The notes below the pieces were generated by a model. That model ran no database searches, was not told the DNA's origin, and was given only the letters and a program-made list of their open reading frames with translations. Shown here one piece after another: positions 39,700 through 52,739 of a stretch of 64,000 bases of DNA. The position numbers and the translations under genes are program-made. The DNA is from Pithys albifrons albifrons. Taxonomy: Eukaryota > Chordata > Aves > Passeriformes > Thamnophilidae. Positions within the stretch are counted from its first letter, which is position 1. Every line of letters starts with the position of its first letter. Location of the stretch: assembly GCF_047495875.1 (NCBI RefSeq), contig NC_092461.1, forward strand, positions 62,980,299 through 63,044,298, written 5' to 3'.

Positions 39700-39974
39700 A
39701 TCCTTCAATTACATGCAAAGCTCTTGTCAAGAAGAAGAAACTCATCCGTTCTACTTGCTCATAGTGGAAAGAATAAGCAGTGACAGCAGCAAAGGTTAAA
39801 CATTAAGGAAAAGCTTTGGAATAGATTCTCTGTGAAGGTCATGGAATTTCCATCACTGGAAAAGGTTAGACAAACATCTTTCAGGAAAAAAAAAGATAGA
39901 TATAGCTGATCTAAGTTTGGAGACTTCATGACCTCTTGAGGTCTTTTCCAGGACTATTTTCTATGATTTGACAA
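39700..39974 (+). mobile_element. CR1-type LINE 3' end, older subfamily
   Basis: 'ttggaatagattctctgtga' and 'ttccatcactggaaaaggtt', followed by 'agacaaacatctttcagg', match the C-terminal coding part of older CR1 copies ('WN.LP.EVVE.PS...', then the 'caggttagacaaacacctgtcagg' stretch). The end 'tgacctcttgaggtcttttc' and 'tttctatgatttg' match the 3' UTR hairpin region and terminal repeat. It is diverged and carries an internal A tract, so it is older than the 40.5-kb copy. Confidence 0.82.
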
Positions 39975-40533
39975 CTTAAGCAGTGATGACAAACTTTATA
40001 GACCCCTTTGAACTCTTTGGATGTCATTAAGATTGTCCAGACTCTTTATTGTAGCAATTATTCATTACATAGATAACAAAAGCAAAGTTTACAGGAAGAA
40101 GTGACATCCTTTATTTTTCTGACCATCAGGCTAAAAACATAGTACTTGGGGCACATGTGCTTTTCTGAGAAGAGCAGACAGAAAAGTAACATATTCTCAT
40201 TGTGTAAAAGGACTGTTGGAGAAGAGCAGCTGTACTTTGCACTAGCTTTTAATATGAGGTCATGATACTGCACCGTTCTCATGGAACCAGTAAAAGTTGA
40301 CATGCTGAAGCAGCGTATTTAACGCTAGAAACAAACTGGTCTAGGTAAGATCTTTACTATATAGTTAATAAGGTACATTTTCCTCTAGAGTTGTTGTATT
40401 TCATACTGAGAGGGAAGATGTAAGACTTCAAGGGACAAAGTTTGCTCTTGTAAGCTGAATCATGATTTTTCCCCCTAACATAAATAAAATAATGGTCAAA
40501 TGGGGATAATGGAGAAAGCAAGTATTATCCTTA
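39975..40533. other. spacer between two CR1 copies
   Basis: Nothing recognisable was found apart from AT-rich sequence. The minus-strand open frame at 40058-40303 has no family features. Confidence 0.4.
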
Positions 40534-41170
40534 GCATAGAATCAGCTGGGTTGGAAAAGACCTCTGAGATCATCAAGTCCAAGCCTTGATCCACTACCAC
40601 CATGGTTACTAGGCCATGGCACTAAGTGCCACATCTACTCTTGTCTTAAAAACCTCCCAGGATGGAGAATCCACCACCTCATTGGGCAACCCATTCCAGT
40701 GTTTGATCACCCTCTTTGTAAAGAATTTCCTCCTAACATCCAACCTAAACCTCCCCTGGTAGATCTTAAGGCCATTCCCTCTAGCCATACTGATAGTTGC
40801 CTGGGAGAGGAGACCACCCCCCATTTGGCTACAACCTCCTATCAGAGAGTGGTGGGGTCTCCCCTGAGCCTCCTCTTTTCTAGGCTGAACAACCCCAGTT
40901 CCCTCAGCCTCTCCTCACAGGGCTTGTGCTCAAGTCCCTTCACCAGCCTCATTGCTCTTCTCTGGACTTGCTCCAGCACCTCGACATCCTTCCTGAACTG
41001 AGGACTCATGAAATGGACACAGTACTCAAGGTGTGGCCTCATCAGCACAGAGTACAGGGGAAGGATCACTTTTCTAGTCCTGTTGACCACACTGTTCCTG
41101 ATACAGGCCAGGATGCCATTGGCCTTCTGGCCACCTGAGCATAGTGTTGGCTCGTGTTTTGCATGTGGTC
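40534..41170 (-). mobile_element. CR1 LINE, 3' truncated, relatively well preserved
   Basis: The plus strand starts with the reverse complement of the CR1 3' terminus ('catagaatcagctgggttgg', then 'aaaagacctctgagatc'). It continues through the 3' UTR into ORF2 and fades near 41170 within the reverse-transcriptase coding part ('tacaggccaggatgccattg'). It is 5' truncated as usual and is the best preserved CR1 here. It lies about 560 bp from another CR1 in the opposite orientation. Confidence 0.96.
40609..41090 (-). pseudogene. CR1 ORF2 C-terminal remnant
   Basis: Two frames carry the end of ORF2. 41090-40842 encodes the RT C-terminal segment with [20 protein letters not shown] and later [11 protein letters not shown] and [18 protein letters not shown] frame change and stop follow. 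40824-40609 then encodes QGRFRLDVRRKFFTKRVIKH and LPNEVVDSPSWEVFK. In an intact CR1 these lie in one frame, so the copy is broken. It lacks the endonuclease and RT catalytic parts and cannot support transposition. Confidence 0.92.
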
Positions 41171-44100
41171 AAGGACTTTGGTGACATGAAGAGATAAGCA
41201 CCAGCCTAATCTAATCACATAGCTGCTGATCACCCTTCTGTAGGACAACTCATATGTGCATTTGGTTGTGCAAAATACGCGAGAACAACAAGGTCTGGGT
41301 TGCAAGAGCAGTGCTTTCTATGTAAGCCCTCAGCTAAGGCTGTCATGGAAGGCAGAAAACATTAAATCATCTTTGACCTTCTCTAGGAGGAAAAAAGGTC
41401 ATTACAGGAGCGTGCTATGTAGAAAAATCACTTGTAGGCAATTTTCCAGGTGATTATAAATAGCCTTTCTGTTTATGAGAGTTATAACTTCAGTCACAGA
41501 CAGTGTTGTTGCATGCTGCATCCTACTTCACTCAAAATAAAACTAGATGCCATCAACATAAGCTGCAGCACAGAGCCTTCTTTACAAATTCCTGGGTCCT
41601 TTCATATTTTTCCCTATTAAATAATCAGAACAGCTCTTCAGCCTAGTTCTGTACTTTCTATTTACCTTCACAATGACCAATGAAAAATCTCAGGGGACCT
41701 CACTAGAAACTGTATTCTACAAAGGGTGAATTTCCCTTATTCCTCCTAGAATAGTCCTTCCAGATATTTTCTTTCTTTCAGGAAAATTCCTATTCTATTT
41801 GATTCCATTCCATGTGGTGTATCCTATTTCCATGCCTTTTGTCTAATTTTGGGAAAGTTTCTATCTCCCAGTTTTGTATAGCCTTTATCAGCCTTGGTAT
41901 GTACATACCAGATAACTTTGGAAATATGATATCAGGCAATATTTATACACTACACACTAATTACGTGACATCATTTCAGGCCAGTCGATTAGATCAAACT
42001 TAAACTAGCCTTTTTCCTCCATTGCAAATCCCATGAAAAAGCTGATATTGCCATTGAAATCCCTTTTTTATGCAAATCAAAAAGTCTGTTTAAGACACAA
42101 ATATAATTTGAATTGTTAGCTATAGCCTAGAGACTCTGCTTGCAACATTTGGACAAACAGAAGCAGAGGCTTCTCCCTGGTGATCTCTTAAACACAGATC
42201 AAAGACTTTCCAGCTTTTTATGGGAGCCCGTTTAGGAATTAAAAGATGATTTGGCCTTATTCAAACAGCAGACTTCCATAATACTTGGAATGGAATTAGA
42301 AAGCCTTAACAAAGGCTGTGGTTTAGAATTTGCACTTCTCCTTTAAACTTAGAATCAAATAATATTTTCAATATTAACTATGTTAAATAAAACAGCCTCT
42401 CTGCTAGCTTATAAAAATTGCAGACATCTTAGCTGTACAAAGTCTGTAGTGTGTTTATCTGTTTGAAGGAACTAGGCCATCACTTCCATATGGATCGAGT
42501 TCAGCACTTATTAAACCAAACCAAAACAGTTTACAGATCAGAAATTATGTCCTTAATTATTATCCAAGTATTTTTTTCTATTGCTAGTAAATATGTGAGG
42601 TCAGCTGTATCTTTATTAGAAAATAAACATAGGAAAATAATTCAAAGTGATTGAGCATGTAAAAAAACTTTCATCTGATCAGGCAGTCATTCTTGAAAGG
42701 AAGGCTACAAAACTTCTCAAAACGTGTTCCTGTGTAAAATGGCTGTGTATTAGCATGCTGCAGTAGCAACACACTCTTCACAAATGCCTCATAGACAGCA
42801 GTGGATTTTGCCACCCCTGTAAGCCACAGTAAACCACAACTTCAGCTCATCATCCTGAGCACTTGTATGGCATAGACAGAAGCGGGAAGTGCAGAACAAA
42901 CTCTACAACATCAGCACAAAGCAGGATATGTCAGGAAGGGAATAACACTGCAGGACACAACTTGTCTCCAGCTCTGAGCTTGGACTGACTGTGCATGCTC
43001 CCAAAATCAGAAAGGGCTTTCCAGTTTCTGAAAGCAGAACATCCTTCTGAGCCTCTAGCACCCAAATCAGTTTTGGTTATACTGCTTAAAGCAACATCTT
43101 CTTACCAGGTATGATTGACTGAAGGGAAAAAACCCACATGTTTGTTAATCAAAATAGAAGTGAGTATTGAGATAAAGTGCCACCGACATGGTAGAATGTC
43201 ACTATGGCAAAAAACTGCTGAAACCATTCTTTCCCAAAGTTATACAATCAGGTATTTTTTAGTTATATTACTTTTCTTTTTTCCCTTTAACATGATTTTA
43301 AAAGCATTCATTTCAATTCTTTTTTTCTTCTGGTATTATGGTGTAAGATTGAAGGTTACCTTTGGCCAATTTGTTAATTAATCATGCAGAGAAAAAAAGA
43401 TATACATTTCTCTAGTTTCTGCATAATACAAAGGGTTTATAAAATTTTAACAGGGAGGAAATATATTAATATTGAAAGAGCATCAATCCTAGTGATTTCT
43501 GCTCTTTTCCAATAATTTCCTGATTTTGAGAAGAAATTTCAACAAATAATATCTATTAATGTTTATACCTAGCCAAATATTACTGTACATTTGTAACTTT
43601 ATTTCTCTCGCATTTCAGCAAGTCTTGGTAAATTCAGCATATTTTTTGTCAGAAGCTAATTATAGAATAATCTTATTTATTACATGCCATGTCTCAGCCT
43701 ACTAAATAAGCTTACAAAACTCTGAAAGAAGAGAGGAAGATAAAAGAAAAGCAGAAGAAAGAACAATATTCTTTTAATCTTCTGTGGACTCTTTGTAATG
43801 TCAGTTACCAACAGATCTCCTTTCTCGAGCAACTGGCATGTGACTTGTTCCAAAGATAGATCAGCAGAGCACTATGCAGGGTAGAGCAAAAAATAAAAAC
43901 AAACAAACAAACCAACCAAAACAAAAGTGGCATCAATCTCCTAAGAAGGTATTCCCAACAAAGCCAAAAGTCTGGTTTATACAGCCCACAGGGACAATCA
44001 TCCATTTAGCCATCTGCAAATGAAACCACAGTATGTCTTTTCTTCCTAAAAAGCAAAATTGTAAAGTCAGATGTGCAGGGAGAAAAAAATATTCTGTTCC

Positions 44101-44999
44101 CAAAAGCTTATGCAAACAAAAAGAATTTTCAGGCTCCACATCACATGAATTTTTTGTTCTCCATTTTGAACTTTTGTGCAAAATGAACATGGGACTGTAT
44201 CACTAACCAGTAGTTCATGGAAGTAAGGTACTGTTCTGTTGTTTACCACGGTTCAAATTAGTATTTCAGGAAGAGAAACAAGTAGTGTAATGGATAGATA
44301 AACAGCTTTGCCTTCACCCACTCAAAAATCAATGGTTCATGTATACACACAGTGTGAAACTGTATCAATCCAGGACCATCTGAGACAAATGAGGCAGATG
44401 AACTACTACAAAGACAAACAGAGCAAAAGCCATGGGCTTGGCTGCTGTTTGCTCTGCTCTAAAAAAGTCTTTTGGAGGCTGAGATCTAGGAACCTTAAGG
44501 CCCTGAACAGCAACTCCAGACTTTGACTTTTGGGAAATGCAAAAGAGCAATCTCACTCCTAAATTCAGTTGGGACTATGACCTAGAAAGCCTATCCATAT
44601 TCAAACAAAGCTAGTAAGGATTTCAAAACGTTGTGTAGGATATTCCCAATTCCTCTTCTAGACAGACCTATTATGCCATGACCATTGAGGAAAAATCCAG
44701 AGAATGTCTTCTTCTGTGGGGAACAGCACTCTAGGAAGGACAGGGAACAGTTGCAATATGCAGCATCGATGATGTTTGTGATCAGTGATCTGGTGCTTTG
44801 TGGATTGGAATGTGCTGCCATGGCAGTAAGGGCTGAACATAACAGGCAGGAATTAACCTGAATTAAAGGGAAATGCCCAGTTGTTAAGTCTGTTTTTATA
44901 CTGTAGAGTAGCATCCTTTAGTCTGCTGGAAGCAAAGGAGGTGAAATTATTTTCCAGCACTCCCTCTATCACAAAAACTTCTTATATTACTGCTAATGA

Positions 45000-45480
45000 C
45001 TAACGGTCCCTTCCGTCTTCTCAAACGCTCTTTTGCAATGGTCCTTTCTGTGATTTATATACATTAGAATTGCAAGCATGAATAAAAAGTACCTCACTTT
45101 TCCATCATACTGTGTAAGTACAACACATTTAAACTAATAAATGTTCATTCTTCAACTTTTTAAATAGTTTTATTACTGATAATGGGAGTTTCCGTACGTA
45201 TTCATTAAATTGGTCAAGACTCTTCTTTAGGAATTGATTTTGAGTTTATATTACACTGTGCACTGAATTAATATTAACGTGTAATTCTAAGCCACTTTTG
45301 TCTTGCCTTACTGGATTAATTTAATGTCTTTTTAAAGATAAAGCTCTATGTGACATCATTACCCTGCCAGATTTATAACAGTCAATGAAGTCACCCTTAT
45401 AGCTTTTCATAATTTTCCTCTTTCACCAGTGGCTAATATGCCATTAGTCCTACTTCTCAATTATTAAACTAGCTTCTGGA
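45000..45480. promoter_or_regulatory. possible conserved non-coding block, weak
   Basis: This repeat-free stretch is dense in TAAT/ATTA cores, for example 'ctggattaatttaatgtc' near 45311, which contains an OTX-type GGATTA core. It also holds a rare cgtacg palindrome near 45195. Such composition is common in conserved enhancers, but AT-rich DNA gives many such cores by chance. No alignment is available. Confidence 0.15.
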
Positions 45481-46167
45481 CAGGTAACCTTTACCTAGAA
45501 TACAATATTTAACTCACAATAATAGGAAATACTTTACAGTTTCACTTTTATTAATAAGCCATAAATCAGTACTAGCAAATTTTAGTATCTTTTAGATGCA
45601 GTAGAGATGAGAAACAGTATTAAAATATAAGGGTTAATATAAAAATGTTGCCCATATTTCTGAAACAATTATATTTCTTTCAAATTTTAAAATCATAGTT
45701 CAAAATCTTGTTCTTTTTCTGTTTGTAACTATTTGCAGCACAGATATTTCATTGTATAAGGACATGCATATGAAATTTCACTCAGTATTATATGAAAAAT
45801 CATCTCTATTGCATTTTGTGTTTTCTGTTCCTTCTACCCTTGTTAATGAGTGATTTAATATGTTTGTGATCCTTGTACCAAGTTTAACATCACTAGTATA
45901 GAGAGTAGGTGTGAAATTAATACCTTTCTGTAAAAACATTAATGTTGGCAGTTCAAACATTTTCAGCTTTATGCTGTACTTTCGGCAGACTGTACTTTCA
46001 TGTCTGCATGGTTGTTATTGGCTCAATCACATTTTCTCATTTGCTTTCTCTCAATTTTGGGGTCCCTTGAATGACAAGGAGAGACTTATACCTCTTCTTT
46101 CTGCCCTAGTGTAGTGTTTCAAGCTCAGAATATTTATTCTTATTTCTTTATATTTGGCCTTCAGGAG

Positions 46168-46195
46168 GTGTGTGTGTGTGCGTGCGTGTTTGTGT
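46168..46195. repeat. (GT)n-like microsatellite
   Basis: This is a run of GT units with GC and TT interruptions (gtgtgtgtgtgcgtgcgtg). Confidence 0.9.
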
Positions 46196-47890
46196 TGAAC
46201 GGTGCCACAGCTTTGATCAACAAAGTGTTAGGCCATGGCCATCATATACGACTAGGTTTATCCTAAGAAGATTCTTTATTGTAAGAAAAACTAACAACCC
46301 ATATATCTGTCTATAGAGTTAATTTATATAGATACACCTCAATTGGTTCTGAAATTAACTTCAGTTCAACAGTCATAACTTTGGTGCCCTGGGCTAGTAC
46401 GGCTGCAGAGACAGATTTATGTTATCATAGTTGTATAACATTTTTAGAAATGAGAGAAATTAGCATATTGACAATCTAATCATAGGAATAGTATCCCTGT
46501 TCCAAACTTCAGATGTGTTTAAGAAATAAATACTTGTGTGTGGTCTTTCTTCTCTTCCCCTCCTTAGCAATGATCCTGTTTCTCCAGGGTTAGAAAAAGG
46601 AAACTGCTGGAAAAATGGTGGTCTGGAGAAAGAGCAAGCCAGAGAAACAGCAGAGAGATGGAGGAAAAACATGATGGACAAAGCAAACTGAGTACTAATC
46701 TTCAGAAAGGTTTTCCTGGATTTTACAACATGTATTATACTGTTGTGCACATCTTTCATTTATCGGACCTCCATCCTAACAATGCACCTATCATCTCTAT
46801 ACATTTAACTCCTCTAAGCTCATTGCAGAGCTCAATTCTGAAATAATGATGTAGAGGTTGCTCTTTTCATAGCATTTTAAGTATTTATGGGTGTAATTTT
46901 GCTCCAAGATCATCACTTAACTCCTCTGTTTGCCACAGGGCAAATGGTTTCCCTGATAAATTTTTAACTCTAAATGTGAAGCACAATGATATTTACATTT
47001 CAACTTTTCAATCCGGGATTAAATTTACAAAACCCTACCATGCATAAATTTTCCTCCTTATTTACCTTTCAAAAAAAAAGGAAAAAAAAAGGATGAAAAA
47101 TAATTTAAAGGAACACAACCACTCCTAAAATGAAAATTGTGTATTAATCCCTGATTTAACTGTATTTTTCATTAAAGGATCAAATGTCCTTATTCCTGAC
47201 AACTAAAGATAATGAAAAAGTACAAACATGTGCCTTGTCTTTGTTGCAGGGTCAGGAGATACAATCACTCACTTAAACTATTAAATGTAAAGCATACATT
47301 CATAGGGAGATGAAAAGTGCCAGTTTAAATTAGCTTGACCTGTAGTGTTGACTCCTGGACAGATGGCATAATATACCCAGACTTCATTGCTGAGGCATTA
47401 GAAGCACACAGCAAGAGCCCATTGTGATATTAAGAAAAAGCTCCGAAGCAAACTCAGACTGAGATCCAAAAACCTGCTGCCCCCCTGTGAGGCTCTTGGC
47501 TTCCTTTTGCCAGACCTTTCACAAAACAGAATGAAGTCTTCTCAGTTTTAGCTAAAACAGTGCAGTGTTCAGGCAATGAACATTCATTTTCTACTTTGCT
47601 GTCTACAGAGCACACTTTAGGATGAGATTCAGAGTCCTAAAGACCAGTCTGACAAAGGGCAAAATAGTCAAAGTCAATGTATTCTTTCCAGGGGAAGGAA
47701 AAGCTAACTGTATCCAAACATCACTGTTTGACAAAGCTGACAATCCTTTTAAGGAGGAGTGTACAGGCATAAAAATTAGGTAGATCTCTATATCCATATG
47801 TAGTATTTCTCACGAGACAGTAAGAATCATCTAAAGAAGTCTTTCTCCCATAAATCTTTCTACTGTTACCAAAAACTGAAGGTTATTCTG

Positions 47891-47905
47891 CACACACACA
47901 CACAC
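47891..47905. repeat. (CA)n microsatellite
   Basis: Seven and a half uninterrupted CA units. Confidence 0.9.
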
Positions 47906-50639
47906 CAACCCAGACTTAGTTTTTAGTATGTAGTTTTTAAATTCAAAGAGAAACAAAGCACTTATCCAACTTCTTTTTTGTATTCATTGTGAAAACTGGA
48001 AGGGTTATCTCTGAAGTGATCACGTAACTACATACATACACTGTTTAACCTCCTGAGAAACATGAACAGGGGTATAGAGTGCAGTGCACTAACAAAACAG
48101 CCAGGTATATAAAACAAAGAGCTAAAGGCTAATAACATCCCAGCGAGGGAAATGTAGCTAAGAAAGAAAAGTTATTAGCCATTTTTACAATGCATGGAAG
48201 TTGGCAACAATGACTTACATCCATCCGTTTCTTCACTAGCATAAGATTGCAGCTACGCATTTTGGGAACTTATGGGCTCTAAGTGGAAAGGACACATCAC
48301 AATACCAGTGTCCAGTATTCATCAGACAGGGTCACCCTCAGCTCTAAAGGTCATTTGGGTTTTGTTTTATCTGGTCCTTTTATAAAACCAGAGAAAATAA
48401 TATCCCTGAAATCTCCTCATGCTTCTCTTTCCTGCAAAGGCAGAAAGCATAACAAAGGGCAAAGAAAGTTAAGAAAAGAGATGATGACATTGCATGAACT
48501 TTGCACAGAAGGAGTTGTGTGATGCTCTGTATCCCATATTTGCATTACTTTGAATAGACCTGCTCAATTTTCTCCTTCTCTTTGGTAATTTTTATGTACT
48601 CAGGTAATCTTACAAGAAGCCAGATAATGACTTATTCCATAAAATGCACCAGATTGAAATTATTCCTGCCAGTGGTCACACTTTCCATTTTGGTTTGGGG
48701 CCCATAGCATAATCTTATTCTTTTCCCTCACCCTCCAAAATCTTTGTTTTACAACCATAAAACTGTGGAAGATCTCACTTTAAAGGAAAAAACTAATTAA
48801 AAAAAAAGGCAAAAATAGACAGAAATTATGTCACCTACAAATCAGCTTAACACCAAACTACAATGATTCAACCTCAAAGCCTGGAAGCAATCTGTGGCTT
48901 TCAGTTCAGGTCTCACTACGTTTTGCAGCTTCTCCAGGCATTTGCTTTTAAAATTGTGTTCCACCTTTGCTACATGGCTTGCAGAAATCCTGCAAGGAAT
49001 GAAGTATCAAGTGTGGTTTATTTTCAGCATGGAACATCTTTACAGTGAGAATGATTTCTCTGAAGTTTTACGCGCCTAACAAGAGAATGATCTGTGTTCC
49101 CAGGTCTGGTTTTTTTTTCTAAATAGCCCAATAAAAGACATTTAATACTACAAATACATCTTTGCCTAAAATCAGGCACCTGAGTAAGAAGTTTGGATTT
49201 AGGCATTCTGACACCTGCTTTATTAATTTAAAGCAACCTCTTAAATTTAAACATATTTAAGCACCAACACCAAAAGTGTTGGGCAGTTTCCATCAACCTC
49301 TTTCAGAAAAAAAAAAAAGAAAAAAACAACACACATTTATCTCCCTGACTAAATTTAACCATGCATATTAAAAATGTTGACTTTTATGACTAATGGAAAG
49401 TTGAAATATTATCTCAGTGTATAATTTTAAAGGATTTGCAACACTGTGGTGTTTTCTGAGCAATCACAACACTGTGCATTTACAACCCACTTTGTAGGGA
49501 TACCCTGATACGATTGAGGTGGTTCATAAAGGCTCCACTGTTGCAGTTACTGTACAGACAAAACTTTTGCAGCAACCTTTGCCAAATGTATAGTTTGGGT
49601 TAAGACTAAGCTGCAGGTGAAGGTCTAATCAGAAAGCACTCAGAGCAAGTGAGGGAATATTAAAAGCTCCCTTGCAGTTCAGAGCAAAGAGAGGCCTCTA
49701 AGTAGGGCAGATCTCCATTCCAGGCTGTCAGAAGGCTGAGTTGTAACATGAGCTGGGCTCCATTTGCTTTTCCATTTATATAAAAACCTTTTTGTTTCTT
49801 TTGTTATAAACTTAGACCTCCAGAATAAAGCCTGGAGGAAGGGGGGAGGGAGAGGAACAGTTGCTGCTTGAAAGATGTAGCTTGTTGTTTGACCACTGTA
49901 TGCAGCATACAGTACCTAGCTATCTGTGCCATTTGCAGCAGCTCCTCTATACCAGATGTAATTCCTTAAAAAATAAAGTTCTTGCCCACATCCAGAGAAT
50001 CCGAGCCAGTCCCTGCCCCCAAGGACCCTACATTGCAGAGAAAAGACTAAAGCACACCAGGAAAGAAGCACAAGCAAAACGGTTTCCTTTTACAACACTC
50101 AGAGAGGAAGTCAGTCTTTAGGAGACATTTTAAGATTGGAAGACCTTGACATATCAAGATTTCAAAAGCAGCTCATAGCAGAGAGGAAGAAATTGATGGG
50201 ATGGGAATAGGGTTAGCATACTAAAAAGGCTCTGCATTTGACACTACTGATGGCAAAAGGAGCAGACGTTGTACAGAGGAAGATAAAGCTCGAACAGGCT
50301 ATAGGAAGCTCTCTCCAGGGGCAGCTATAGCTATCAAGTATGCTAAGGGAAAGCAGATTGGTAATAAAAAAGAATCATGTCATATGCTTCAAAGAGATCG
50401 AAACAACAAGAAGAAGTAGTAGAACATTACAAGAGTTAACATGGAACATGATGAGTGAAAGCAAAAATATAAGTATTATAGCTGTCTGAAAGAACAAACA
50501 TATAAACAACACAAACTATGTCAGTGTATTGGTGAAGAATACTGTAAAGAAATTGAAAGGCTTTACTCAGCTGAGACTTATGAGTAGTAATAAACAACAC
50601 TAACTATGATCTCCATAAAATCAGTTTTCATCACTACTT

Positions 50640-50740
50640 TTATGCAGACCCCTTATCACTGAACCCATTTTACAGAAGAAGGAAAAGTGCTGTACAGCTA
50701 AGTGATACAGCTCATGTAAGGCTGCAGAGTGTGGCAGTGC
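50640..50740 (+). mobile_element. MIR-type SINE relic
   Basis: 'acccattttacagaagaagg' aligns with the diagnostic MIR stretch 'ccccattttacagatgagg'. The following 'acagctaagtga' and 'gctcatgtaaggctgcag', with 'agtgtggcag', follow the order of the MIR core (ttaagtgacttgccc...gtaagtggcag). Indels and substitutions are many, as expected for an ancient amniote element shared with mammals. Ends are not definable. Confidence 0.6.
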
Positions 50741-52105
50741 ATGGGCAGGGACAGCAGCATGGTGCTTGGAAACCCCACAGTCATCTGTGGAGCTGCATTC
50801 CTGCTGCAGCCAAAGGCAGTCGTGGCTAAAGGGAACACGGGGGGAAAGCTCTTTCACACCTAGCCCTGTGGGATACTTGAGAAGAGAAAATTAACCTCCA
50901 GGTGAGACATTCCTCTATCCTTGACTGAGCAGGTCAAGTGGCTGTATTGTTCCTGTATATAACATAGGGACTAAAAAAAATTCATTCTCCCTCCAAAGGT
51001 AAACTAGAATTTTCTTTATATATTCAATTACTTTCATTGGTTTATCTCAGGCCTTGTTGTCAAGACAACAAAACCTAAAAAGAGAGAGAGTTGCAGTAAA
51101 CAAACAACTATTAAATAACTATTTAGAACTATAGCTTGTTTACTATGTTAAATTTTAATTGAAACAAGGAAAGATAACCCTCAAAACCCAGCAACTCCAG
51201 TTTGGAAAACAGTGATATTATTACCTTTTTGTCTTCTGTATGAGCTCTATAATTTAAGCTGCTAAAGGAATTTGGCAAACTTCGAAAAGGTAAATAGACA
51301 ACAAATTTCAGAAATCTGCAAAGTGATAAGAACCTCACTTTTGAGAGTCTGTCCTCACATATGCCCTCTCACTTAAAAATTACACAGAAGAGTTCCTTAT
51401 CATGAACACTTCAATCATAATATATGCTATAGATTTTTAAAGCTATGTATTTCAGGAGGAGAATGATGAAAAATGTAATCAGGAGAGTATTTGATAGCAC
51501 CGAAGGTGGTAGTTATTCCAGGAATAGCTATGCAAACGCATCTGCTGTATAAAATGGCAATTAGCACATGCCAATGAAAAACCTGCTCAGAAAGACAAGA
51601 AGAGGAGCATAAACATGTATATGCACATTGAGGAAGCTAGTGAAAATATGAAGAGACAGAGTCCTGTTGCTCAGAACCTGAAAACTTCATGACATCTCAT
51701 ATCACACTGTGCAAACTCCCAGTGATTATGGAAAATATAAGGGCTGAAGGCTCATAAAGTTGGGAAGAACTTAATATGAACTATCTCCAGAATGATAGGT
51801 CTGCCATGCCTTGCTCCATTTGAGCCTCCCTGCTTCCTCTACCATTGGAGCAAAAAGATCTAGGGTTGGAGGCTGCAATGGTCAGAGGTGAAAGAATTAC
51901 TATGGGAGAAACTCTCTTTCCTCCTACGAATCTCACAGGGGTCCAGAAACCACATTTTATATCAGATTTTGAGGGCTAACTTCTCAACCAGTGCTCTATA
52001 AAACATGCTTTTTCATGTTATAAAATTAGAAAAGGCCAACAGCATTAACATTTTAAATTTGATTCTGTTAAAAGAGGCTTATTTCTATTTCCCTCAGTTC
52101 CCTCT
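50741..52105. other. AT-rich non-coding stretch
   Basis: Nothing recognisable was found. A minus-strand frame at 51129-51338 has no family features. Confidence 0.4.
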
Positions 52106-52142
52106 TCTCTCTCTCTCTCTTTTTTTTTTTTTTTTTTTTTTT
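52106..52142. repeat. (CT)n followed by T23
   Basis: A CT run to 52120 passes directly into 23 T residues (52120-52142). Read on the minus strand it is a poly-A followed by GA repeats. No retroposon body was seen next to it. The length is likely variable between individuals. Confidence 0.92.
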
Positions 52143-52739
52143 AATTGTTCCAAAGCCTGTAGTGGTAAGTTTGACAATTGGCCAAGTTTCAGTGTGAAAC
52201 TTTATAGCTGAAATAATACAAGTTCCTGTAAAATGAAGTAGCAAAATGCTTCCAGTTAACTTTAACAATAACTGGAAAGGGGAATGTTGCTTCTGAAATA
52301 AGGCCCTTTTCTCTACTTGTTACTGAAAACTTCTGAAAGAGATTGTTATTTATCTTCTGCTTCTCTTTGCTACTGATTTATTAACGTATAAACAACATGT
52401 AAAACATATCTAAGTAAAATATTTAACAGCACAGACATACACAGAATGTCTCAGCATTCACTGTCATACGGCTTTCCAGTAGCACAATGCCGTTCATTTA
52501 ACTGACCTATTCCTGATTATAAGCCACAGCAGTAGAGCAGAATGTGATCCACAGAGCAACAGGATCTTTCTCTGTAAAATTTGGTTTTAAATGTTAAATA
52601 GTCAGTGCCACAATGATCAAAAGATGCCACAACAGTAGCAGCATCTCTGTTATTCTGAAATTTTCTTGCTTGTAAACTTCAGACAAAACCTCTTTTTGTT
52701 TGTTGATGTGAGCATTTTAACAGGAAACAGGAGTTCAGC

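Larger units (their letters stand above)
41171..50639. other. gene-free AT-rich stretch with simple repeats
   Basis: No gene was recognised over 9.5 kb. Simple repeats: A/AAAC/AACC run at 43888-43926, (GT)n-like run at 46168-46195, A-rich run at 47071-47091, (CA)n at 47891-47905, and A-rich run at 49307-49326. A homeodomain-motif-rich block lies at about 45,000-45,480. The open frame at 49861-50121 resembles no family I know. Confidence 0.45.

Noticed and set aside
40699..41138. plus-strand frames of 100 and 70 codons
   Set aside because: Both are antisense to the CR1 ORF2 remnant on the minus strand.
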